The translations under genes were made by a program, and so were the position numbers. A model generated the notes under the pieces. That model saw only the letters and a program-made list of their open reading frames with translations. It made no database searches and was not told the origin of the DNA. Positions 1-5,911 of a DNA stretch of 6,383 nucleotides are shown here, one piece after another (positions within the stretch are counted from its first letter, which is position 1; every line of letters starts with the position of its first letter). The stretch is taken from the NCBI GenBank assembly GCA_021828345.1, contig JAJZJI010000069.1, positions 1 to 6,383 of the forward strand, in the 5' to 3' direction. The DNA comes from Microcaldota archaeon. Its GTDB lineage: Archaea; Micrarchaeota; Micrarchaeia; Micrarchaeales; Micrarchaeaceae.

Positions 1-64
1 CAAAATCCGCCGTCTATTATAAAAAAATCGGCAGTTAAAAACTGGCTTTCATATAGTTGTGAAC

Positions 65-137
65 TTGTGAATTATTTAAAATATTTATTATTAATATAGT
101 ATATATCTATGTTTAAATGGTATTAAATAATTCACAA
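65..137. repeat. 15-bp perfect inverted repeat with 43-base spacer
   Basis: TTGTGAATTATTTAA at 65-79 is exactly complementary to TTAAATAATTCACAA at 123-137. The left arm is shared with the larger inverted repeat of 56-395, so this is an internal extra copy of the same motif. The spacer is almost entirely A and T. The pair could form a long stem or be a pair of operator-like binding sites. Confidence 0.55.
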
Positions 138-150
138 ACAGTTGCGAAAT

Positions 151-180
151 ATTGTTAATTATTGTTAATTATTGTTAATT
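151..180. repeat. three tandem copies of a 10-bp AT-rich unit
   Basis: ATTGTTAATT is repeated three times without mismatch and is followed by a further partial ATT. The 10-base period places each unit on the same face of the helix. Such arrays occur as iterons, unwinding elements or simple slippage products; the sequence alone does not decide between these. Confidence 0.75.
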
Positions 181-190
181 ATTTAAAGAT

Positions 191-230
191 AGGCGGCCAA
201 AAAGAAAAAGGTCTTTTTTCTTGGCTGTCT
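191..230. repeat. long imperfect hairpin, possible terminator
   Basis: AGGCGGCC (191-198) pairs with GGCTGTCT (223-230), including two G-T wobbles, and the adjoining A-rich run 202-209 pairs with the T-rich run 214-222 around a GGTC loop, with a 3-base A bulge. It is followed on the plus strand by AAAATATTTT rather than a clean T tract. It could be a weak terminator or a structured element. No gene ends directly before it inside the window. Confidence 0.4.
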
Positions 231-660
231 AAAATATTTTAAATTATTCACATGGGGGTTTTTCAGGCAAAGCCTTGTAATAGCGGTATCGCAAGAGGTA
301 TAAATAAATATTTCGCAAATACTTCACGGTGGTTTAATTGGCATTAGATTTAATGCTTATGTGAGGTTGCGGAGAATAATTCACGAATTCACAAGATTTT
401 TTGATAATTATGGGAAGCTGGAAAAGGAAAACTAAATAAGGCAAGCCACCATCGGACTCACCTCCGGTTCATCTTACCTTTTTGCATCCAAGCGAGACGA
501 CCGTGTCTTTCAGTTATTAACACATTGATGAAAAAAAATCTTGACATATGTTTTTAAATATAATATTAATATAAATATTGTTATTTTAGTAAAAAAATAA
601 TTAACGTTGCTAAACCGTACGGCCTGCCTCGATTTAACCTAAAAGGTAAAGCGTATGTTT

Positions 661-1518
661 TTATTCACGTTTAAGGATTTTTTCCGACTCCCGGTCTTGA
701 TGGGCGCGTTCGGGGGGGGCTCTCTTGAAGTCCCTGTTTTTTATCCCCTTTTCCCTACCCGCGGGTGGCTCGTTCGTCTCCGGCTCCGATTCCATTAATT
801 CTTCCTGCCCATCCATGACCGTTGCCAAGTCCACTCTCAGGGGCATCATAGACTATAACAGCTTTTTCATAGAGAATGGCGGTTTCTTATTCTTTAACAA
901 TTGTTCTGGTGCAACTCTAAATAAGATAATAGTACCAGGCATATCTTCCATAGCAGGTTTAATTAAGTCTACCGCTTCAATTTGCCTTTTAAATCCAAAC
1001 GCCCTAGTGATTACCACTACCGGTTCAGTTGTAACCGGCGGCCATTTCTTTGCTTTCACCTTAAACATATCTAATTCCAACCTTTTAAACGTTAGTCTCA
1101 CCTTTATAGGAAGTATTGGAAATGTAACCAACGAAGGCCCTATCAATTCCTCCTGTGATGTAATACTCGGGGGAATCACAGTAATAAATTCTGGAAACCA
1201 TAACCGTATACTGGAGTGCATCCATTATAACCGGCATAAGGCTCGTCCTTGCTCCGGTTGGAGGAATAAGTGGCGTATATATCTCTCTTTCTTCGGTGTC
1301 CGGCGGCTTACTAACTCTGGTGTAATAAAGGCAGCTTCGTTTCTGGTCGAGTCTTCCGCTGGAAACGTTTACAGACTTTCTGGGAATAACGGCGGCCTAA
1401 TTCAGGCCGCGAGAACTAAAACGATTAATGTCGTGGTGTGGTTTGTTGCGTTTAACGACAAAATCTTTACTAACTCGATTATAACTTCCTTGAACTCTAA
1501 TGGCTCAAGAGTTCTGTT
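661..1518 (-). pseudogene. decayed minus-strand gene remnant, family not recognised
   Basis: One minus-strand frame reads as protein-like sequence almost throughout this stretch but is broken by stops at 1402-1404 (TGA), 1369-1371 (TAA), 1225-1227 (TAA) and 853-855 (TAG), ending at a TAA at 661-663. The longest uninterrupted part (853-1221, 122 codons) has normal-looking composition: a Lys/Pro-rich stretch, then VVVITRAFGFKRQIEAVDL, then PAMEDMPGTIILFRVAPEQL. The part beyond the TAG, which stays in the same frame, is a charged tail rich in Glu, Arg, Lys and Pro, typical of a hydrophilic C-terminus. I do not recognise the family and no start codon with a good ribosome binding site is visible. 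The opposite strand has a 266-codon open frame over the same bases; its Asn/Ser/Ile-rich, charge-poor product, TTG start and lack of a ribosome binding site make it look like an antisense shadow. A short intact gene limited to 853-1221 is also possible. Confidence 0.35.
1492..1514. repeat. small dyad upstream of the B12 radical SAM gene
   Basis: GAACTC (1492-1497) is complementary to GAGTTC (1509-1514) with an 11-base loop, 27 bases before the ribosome binding site. An alternative overlapping pairing, CTTGA with TCAAG, is also possible. It could be an operator or a leader hairpin for the downstream gene, but short dyads like this also arise by chance. Confidence 0.25.
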
Positions 1519-1540
1519 TGAATGAAAGAACGATGCTAGC

Positions 1541-1548
1541 AAAGGAGG
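1541..1548 (+). promoter_or_regulatory. ribosome binding site AAAGGAGG
   Basis: A full-strength Shine-Dalgarno sequence sits 10 bases before the ATG at 1559. It fixes the start of the radical SAM gene and points to a Firmicutes-like translation system. No convincing -35/-10 pair is visible just upstream. Confidence 0.85.
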
Positions 1549-1558
1549 ATAATAGACC

Positions 1559-3313
1559 ATGAAAACTATAAGATTTGAGACGGAAAGTACCTCAAAGGCT
1601 TTAATTACACTGATTAATCCTAATAAGGTTCAGCCAGCGATAACCCCCTATGCTTTGGACATCTTAACAACTTCTTTAGAACAAGACGGGTTTGCCGTTG
1701 AGGTAATTGATCTAACTTTTAGACAAGAGACATGGAAACAAGTTTTAGAGGAATATTTTCAAGTTAAAAGACCTCTACTTATTGGCATTACTATTCGTAA
1801 TACCGATACAATTTATCCTCAGGAGCAGAAGGTCTTTCTTGAGGAGCACAAAGAAGTTATCGATATAGTCAAACAATTAACCAAAGCTCCTATAGTAGCC
1901 GGGGGGGTTGGTTTTTCATCCATGCCTTTCGCATTACTTGAGTATTTCGATATTCCATATGGGATCAAAGGGCCTGGTGAATTATTAATTTGCAAGCTGG
2001 CAAATAAGTTACTATTGCAAGAATCGCCATGGGACGTAAGTGGCTTGCTTATCAACGATGGGCAAAAAGTAGTGCAAGTATCCAGAAATGATCGCAATGA
2101 GTCAGACTGGCATCTGAAAGGATCGGAAAAAGGAAGGGTGAAATTCGTTAATCTGGCAACACCATACGTTCGAAGGTCCGGCGTACCTTGGAAGGTTGAC
2201 AACTTAGAGTACTATGCTAAAGGTGGTTTGGGTAATATATTAATTAAAAATGGATGCTCATTTGCCTGTGCCCATTGTGTAGAGCCTGATGCAAAGGGTA
2301 AACAGTTTGCAAGACGAAGTATTACGGCAGTGGTTGATGAGATGGAAATGTTGGCGGGACAAGGAGTATATGACCTGCATACCTCAGACAGTGAAGTTAA
2401 TCTGAGTATTGAGAATACCAAAAATATCTTACGAGCGATTATCGCTCGTAAGCGCAAGGATTCATCTTCTCCTCTTCATCAGTTGCGACTTTGGATCTAT
2501 GCACAACCAGTTCCATTTGATGAAGAATTGGCATTGCTACTTGCGAAGGCCGGGTGTAAAGGGGTTAATCTTTCTCCTGAACATACAAGAGACGAACTTC
2601 TAAACTCATGGAAAGTTGCTGTGAATGAGAAACGTTATTTTAACTTTGAGGATATAAAGAGGGTAACCAAACTCATAAAGGATAACGGAATGCTTGTCAT
2701 AATCGATATAATGTTAGGGATGCCAGGAGAAACAATCGAAACAGTATATGATTGTATTGATGAGACACTTGCGCTTGACGCAACCGTGGTTGGTTTTGCG
2801 TTAGGAATTAGGGTTTTTCCTTACTCTCCTCTTGGTGTAAGATTTGCGAATGAATCCAATGGCATTACAGTAATCAAGGGTTTGCAATCCAACACTGCAA
2901 TTAGCCCCATTATTCTGCGCCCCCTTGCAAGTTTCACAAGTATTGCGGATTATGAGCGGCAATTTATGTTCGATGAGTTTGGACGTATAAGGCCGCTTTT
3001 TTACTTCTCTCCCGACCTCCCAGAAGATCCGAAAACTATTGATAGCCCAAGTGGGCGTTGGTCAAGAACAATTGAACTTATAAGATCTTATGTCCCACAG
3101 AATGAACATTATCGAGTTTCACTACCCACAATTCCTGGGGATACAAAAGATGACAATAACTATGCTGATAATCCTTTCCTTATGCGTCTCGTACAATTGG
3201 GTTACAAAGGTGCCTACTGGTCAAACTGGAGAAGGCGCGATCAGATTATGTTGGAATTTGCTGAGAGAGAAAAAGAGATGAAAATTTCTAACGTATCACC
3301 AATGGTAGAGTAA
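1559..3313 (+). CDS. cobalamin (B12)-binding domain radical SAM enzyme
   Basis: This 584-residue cytosolic protein has the two-domain layout of class B radical SAM enzymes. Residues 15-150 form a Rossmann-like B12-binding domain, opening with an INPN motif and a TPYALDIL segment, followed by AGGVGFS (114-120) and KGPGE (137-141), the counterpart of the GEGE motif of this superfamily. The radical SAM core follows, with the iron-sulfur motif CSFACAHC (Cys 233, 237, 240; CxxxCxxC) and the MLGMPGET signature (385-392) typical of B12 radical SAM proteins. A C-terminal extension of about 120 residues has no motif I recognise. Family members use 5'-deoxyadenosyl radicals with cobalamin to methylate unactivated carbon, or do ring contractions and rearrangements; the substrate here is unknown. 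As in many members, the canonical DxHxxG cobalamin-ligating motif is absent. The start is supported by a strong ribosome binding site. GC content is clearly higher than in the downstream genes, and a 421-bp gap separates it from them, so co-transcription is uncertain. Confidence 0.88.
   Translation: MKTIRFETESTSKALITLINPNKVQPAITPYALDILTTSLEQDGFAVEVIDLTFRQETWKQVLEEYFQVKRPLLIGITIRNTDTIYPQEQKVFLEEHKEVIDIVKQLTKAPIVAGGVGFSSMPFALLEYFDIPYGIKGPGELLICKLANKLLLQESPWDVSGLLINDGQKVVQVSRNDRNESDWHLKGSEKGRVKFVNLATPYVRRSGVPWKVDNLEYYAKGGLGNILIKNGCSFACAHCVEPDAKGKQFARRSITAVVDEMEMLAGQGVYDLHTSDSEVNLSIENTKNILRAIIARKRKDSSSPLHQLRLWIYAQPVPFDEELALLLAKAGCKGVNLSPEHTRDELLNSWKVAVNEKRYFNFEDIKRVTKLIKDNGMLVIIDIMLGMPGETIETVYDCIDETLALDATVVGFALGIRVFPYSPLGVRFANESNGITVIKGLQSNTAISPIILRPLASFTSIADYERQFMFDEFGRIRPLFYFSPDLPEDPKTIDSPSGRWSRTIELIRSYVPQNEHYRVSLPTIPGDTKDDNNYADNPFLMRLVQLGYKGAYWSNWRRRDQIMLEFAEREKEMKISNVSPMVE
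2428..2452. repeat. perfect 11-bp palindrome with 3-base loop inside a gene
   Basis: CTTACGAGCGA (2428-2438) and TCGCTCGTAAG (2442-2452) are exactly complementary around TTA. The hairpin lies in the radical SAM core coding sequence, at about residues 290-298 (ILRAIIARK). It is far stronger than chance dyads nearby. It may be a small palindromic repeat inserted in frame, an RNA pause or processing site, or a coincidence of Arg/Ala/Ile codons. Confidence 0.7.
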
Positions 3314-3658
3314 GAAAGATGCTCAGTACTTCGTAATGCTGTTGAATAATAAGGATTTATCGCTATTGTTTATCTTTTTTGACGATTGAGTTTGTCAAAA
3401 TAATAATCTTTATGATGTAGTGTATCTATTCTCACGAGATTTTCGTTTTATTCATGGTTTATGGATGAAAAGGAGATTGGCAAATAGGAAACAAGTTATA
3501 AATAGCGGATATTTGCGAGTTGTTGGCGTATAGCAGGTTTATTGTTGCACTAATATTCTGTTCAACTTATATGAATTAATTGGTAGTAAATTTCTCTCAA
3601 GCAAATAGCTTTAATTGTCTGTTATAGTATGGACGAGTGATAGGATATTTGTTTTCTG

Positions 3659-3700
3659 CATATATATACTTATATGTAATTCTTCATTCGTATAATGAAG
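3659..3700 (+). promoter_or_regulatory. possible -10 box embedded in two adjacent dyads
   Basis: CATATA (3659-3664) pairs with TATATG (3671-3676), and CTTCAT (3682-3687) pairs with ATGAAG (3695-3700). A perfect TATAAT lies at 3691-3696 inside the second dyad, 41 bases before the ATG at 3738. No good -35 hexamer sits 16-18 bases upstream, so any promoter would be weak or activator-dependent. A regulator bound to the second dyad would cover the -10 box. This is inference from position and symmetry only. Confidence 0.35.
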
Positions 3701-3722
3701 TTCGATAAGGCCCATACTTTTT

Positions 3723-3730
3723 AAGAAGGA
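3723..3730 (+). promoter_or_regulatory. ribosome binding site AAGAAGGA
   Basis: This purine run lies 4 bases before a GTG (3735) and 7 bases before an ATG (3738). The 7-base spacing and the stronger codon favour the ATG as the true start of the aminomutase-like gene. Confidence 0.65.
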
Positions 3731-3737
3731 TAATGTG

Positions 3738-4886
3738 ATGATAATCGAAAAAGACACATTATACATAGGTGAAGATTTGAAATATCATTTTGCTGATAAT
3801 AATTATCAAAGGGCGATGATTGATGAAGTTGTCCGAAGGTATCCAGCAAAAATAACACCGTATTTGGCTAAGTTAATGAAGTATTCTGAAGCAATTAGAA
3901 AGCAATATTTGCCTTCTCCTCTGGAGCTTAGTTCAAATGGTACTGCACATCCATTTGAAGAAGGCAAGGAATCATCTAAAATTTATGGATTAGAAAGACT
4001 ATATAGAGACCGAGTGTTATTGACGCCACATTTTGATTGTCCAGCTTATTGTAGATTTTGTTATAAAAAAAGTCGCGTTATGCGCAATCAACCAGAAATG
4101 ACATTAGAACAAATAGATGCGGCGATAGAAGAAATAGCTAAGATGAAAGAGGTACGGGGAGTTTTAATAACAGGTGGCGAACCATTGGTTAATCAGAAAA
4201 AACTTTTCTATACGATAGATAAAGTAATACGCTTAGGCAATATAACTGAAATCAGGATTGGAACTCGTACCCTATTAACCTGTCCTTATATTTATTCTGA
4301 TAAATTATGCGATAGGTTGAGTTCTTACATTAAAGTAAATACAAACGAACCATTTAAAAGCAAATCACTTGCAATTAATGTACATTTTAATCATCCTGAT
4401 GAATTAACACCTGATGCAGTTACAGCTGCGAGCAAGCTTATTTCAAGAGGAATTATACTTCGTAATCAAACAGTTCTATTGAAAGGAATCAATGATAATA
4501 TTAAGACTATAAAAACATTATTTTCATTATTACTTAGAAATAGGATTATACCATATTATTTTAACCATTGTATGCCTATTGAGGGAAGTGATCACCTGCG
4601 GTGTTCTGTACAGAGGGGTTTAGATATATATAAATATTTATGCACAGAATCTGCCACAATAATTCCTCATTATGTCTATGCTCCTTCCGCAGGAAAAGTA
4701 CACGTTGGTTCGGATACTAAATTAAAATACATAAACAATGGCAAAGAAAGAGCGATAGTATCAAGAATGCCTTATTTGAAAGAGGAATTTTTTAAAATCA
4801 CAAAGAAGATGTCTTTACCACCTAATCATGAATATGATGAAGAAGGTCATATTATAGGTTGGTATTTAGATGGAAAAGATGAGTAA
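3738..4886 (+). CDS. lysine 2,3-aminomutase-like radical SAM/PLP enzyme
   Basis: This protein of 382 residues (383 if the GTG at 3735 is used) closely follows the lysine 2,3-aminomutase (KAM) plan. Counting from the ATG, it has the cluster motif CPAYCRFC (Cys 101, 105, 108), the SAM-binding GGEP (146-149), the RIGTR motif (173-177), NVHFNHPDE (214-222), RNQTVLLKGIND (242-253), and a C-terminal APSAGK segment whose Lys320 matches the PLP-binding lysine of KAM. KAM-family enzymes move an alpha-amino group to the beta carbon through an aldimine radical. The substrate pocket differs: the aspartates equivalent to KAM Asp293 and Asp330, which hold the lysine side-chain amine, are replaced by Met279 and about Tyr314, the PLP loop is one residue shorter, and the carboxylate-binding arginine after the third Cys is Lys. 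The substrate is therefore probably not lysine. The gene overlaps the next one by up to 17 bases. The N-terminal region before the core is shorter than in catabolic KAM. EpmB-like EF-P modification is less likely given this operon context. Confidence 0.85.
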   Translation: MIIEKDTLYIGEDLKYHFADNNYQRAMIDEVVRRYPAKITPYLAKLMKYSEAIRKQYLPSPLELSSNGTAHPFEEGKESSKIYGLERLYRDRVLLTPHFDCPAYCRFCYKKSRVMRNQPEMTLEQIDAAIEEIAKMKEVRGVLITGGEPLVNQKKLFYTIDKVIRLGNITEIRIGTRTLLTCPYIYSDKLCDRLSSYIKVNTNEPFKSKSLAINVHFNHPDELTPDAVTAASKLISRGIILRNQTVLLKGINDNIKTIKTLFSLLLRNRIIPYYFNHCMPIEGSDHLRCSVQRGLDIYKYLCTESATIIPHYVYAPSAGKVHVGSDTKLKYINNGKERAIVSRMPYLKEEFFKITKKMSLPPNHEYDEEGHIIGWYLDGKDE

Positions 4887-5904
4887 TTACAAGTGTAAAA
4901 GTTATGTTGCATTGCAGGGGAATAAAGACCCGTTCAAATATATTACACTGGGCAAGAGAATTGAGGAAATGGGTTATGATAGGATTTACGTTTATGATGA
5001 TTTGCCGTATTATCCTAGTTGGCCTATTTTAAGTTTGATAGCTGAACATACAAAAAATATAGAAGTGGGGCCGTGTATTGTTAGTGGTCTTCATTCGCAT
5101 CCAATTAGGATAGCGAGAAATGCAATTTTTCTCAATAGGTTGTCACGTGGACGTCTGGTTCTTGGCATAGGTAAAGGTGCATTTTTTGATTTAATTGGCA
5201 TTGAATACTTAAAAGGAGAAGCTAAAAAAGCCTGCATAGAAACAATCAAATATATTAGAAGAATATTACAAGATGATAGTTCAAATTATAGTGGCAAATA
5301 CTTCTATAAAGCAAAAAGTCTTAAGGTTATTCAGAATAATAGTATAAATAATTTTCCGATTATTTTAGGCTCTTTTAGTGAGGAAATGGCTTATTTTGGA
5401 GGTCAATATTGTGACGAGTTTCAGACGGGTGAAAATTGGGATTTAACAGCTCTTAAAAAATTATATACTAAATTAGAATTGGGGAGCAAACTGTCAAATC
5501 GAGCTACCCCACATTTTTCCATAGGGGGAATAACGTGTATTTCAAGAAATGTAAACCGTGCATACGATATGGTTCGACCAATTTTAGCAATGTATATTCC
5601 TTATATGAAAAGCATAGTAAGTAATTGTGACTTCCCTCTATCTAAAAGGGAATTTGAAAAAATTATATTTTATGTGAAAAGAGATGATGTAAAGAAAGCA
5701 ACATCGTATATATCTAATGAAATTGTGAGCTATTGCGCACTTGTTGGTTGTCCAGAAGATGTAATAGATAAATTGAAATTATTATCTAATAATATTTATA
5801 TTTACGGTATTTCCTTTGGTCCACCATATGGAACACAGGGAGATATTTTAAAAGATATAAGATTTATAAAAGATGAAGTGATATCTGAATTATTATTGTG
5901 GTAA
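4870..5904 (+). CDS. luciferase-like (LLM class) flavin/F420-dependent oxidoreductase
   Basis: This 344-residue protein fits the bacterial luciferase-like TIM-barrel family, closest in pattern to the F420-dependent branch such as methylenetetrahydromethanopterin reductase. Seen directly: an N-terminal strand followed by ITLGKRIEEMGYDRIYVYDD (25-44), a NIEVGPCIVSGLHSHPIRIA block (63-82), the diagnostic LSRGRLVLGIGKGAF motif (91-105), and the late CPEDVIDKLK segment (294-303) that closes many family members. Such proteins use reduced FMN or coenzyme F420 for hydride transfer or monooxygenation; which cofactor is used cannot be told here. It shares an operon with the aminomutase-like gene, overlapping its end by 17 bases. 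The ATG at 4879 (overlap ATGAGTAA, 8 bases) is an equally plausible start; neither has a strong ribosome binding site, which suggests translational coupling. The likely role is a redox step on the product of the upstream enzyme, which is inference. Confidence 0.83.
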   Translation: MEKMSNYKCKSYVALQGNKDPFKYITLGKRIEEMGYDRIYVYDDLPYYPSWPILSLIAEHTKNIEVGPCIVSGLHSHPIRIARNAIFLNRLSRGRLVLGIGKGAFFDLIGIEYLKGEAKKACIETIKYIRRILQDDSSNYSGKYFYKAKSLKVIQNNSINNFPIILGSFSEEMAYFGGQYCDEFQTGENWDLTALKKLYTKLELGSKLSNRATPHFSIGGITCISRNVNRAYDMVRPILAMYIPYMKSIVSNCDFPLSKREFEKIIFYVKRDDVKKATSYISNEIVSYCALVGCPEDVIDKLKLLSNNIYIYGISFGPPYGTQGDILKDIRFIKDEVISELLLW

Positions 5905-5911
5905 TTCGAAT

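Larger units (their letters stand above)
56..395. repeat. segment bounded by imperfect 21-bp inverted repeats
   Basis: Bases 56-76, read against the reverse complement of 375-395, match at 18 of 21 positions. Each end carries two tandem copies of the heptamer TTGTGAA (57-63 and 65-71) or its near-complement (TTCACGAA 380-387, TTCACAAG 388-395) at 8-base spacing. The arms enclose about 300 bp without a coding frame. This could be a small non-autonomous mobile element (MITE-like) or a set of protein-binding sites. I see no clear target-site duplication outside the arms, so mobility is only a suggestion. Confidence 0.4.
1..660. other. AT-rich intergenic region with many small repeats, no gene seen
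   Basis: No open frame of convincing length or composition is visible on either strand. The region contains a TTGTGAA/TTCACAA motif family, a tandem 10-bp repeat and several hairpins, listed separately. Further short dyads are CAGTT/AACTG near base 33, AGGC/GCCT near 265, and GCATTA (341-346) with TAATGC (351-356). A GC-richer block at about 425-525 contains a small CGGA/TCCG hairpin and resembles a structured RNA or gene remnant, but matches no RNA family I know. A TTGACA at 541-546 lies 17 bases before TATTAA (564-569), a possible but weak plus-strand promoter with no obvious gene downstream. CCGTACGG at 615-622 is an 8-bp palindrome. Confidence 0.6.
3314..3734. other. 421-bp intergenic leader, no gene seen
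   Basis: No credible coding frame lies here; the longest short frames (3336-3389, 17 codons, and 3465-3533, 22 codons) have no ribosome binding site. TTTTGAC (3377-3383) and GTCAAAA (3394-3400) form a 7-bp hairpin that could end transcription of the upstream gene weakly, though no T tract follows it directly. The last 80 bases hold two adjacent dyads and a TATAAT box, listed separately. I see no T-box or other riboswitch consensus. The length suggests that the next operon has its own promoter and perhaps an untranslated leader. Confidence 0.6.

Noticed and set aside
1..660. CRISPR array
   Set aside because: The repeats are only 7-15 bp, in both orientations and irregularly spaced, with no repeat-spacer rhythm.
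853..855. In-frame TAG read as pyrrolysine or readthrough
   Set aside because: The same frame also has TGA and TAA stops, so ordinary decay explains it better, and no supporting genes are seen.
725..1525. 266-codon plus-strand open frame before the B12 radical SAM gene
   Set aside because: It has a TTG start with no ribosome binding site, and an Asn/Ser/Ile-rich, charge-poor product that looks antisense; the opposite strand reads more like protein.
1819..2603. Open frames overlapping the B12 radical SAM gene in other frames or on the other strand
   Set aside because: They lie inside a well-supported gene and have no ribosome binding sites or recognisable motifs.
3336..3533. Two tiny frames (17 and 22 codons) between radical SAM genes, considered as RiPP precursor peptides
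   Set aside because: They have no ribosome binding site and no leader/core pattern, and the neighbouring enzymes lack a visible peptide-recognition domain.
3314..3734. T-box or other riboswitch in the long leader
   Set aside because: No T-box consensus, specifier loop or other known aptamer core could be recognised.
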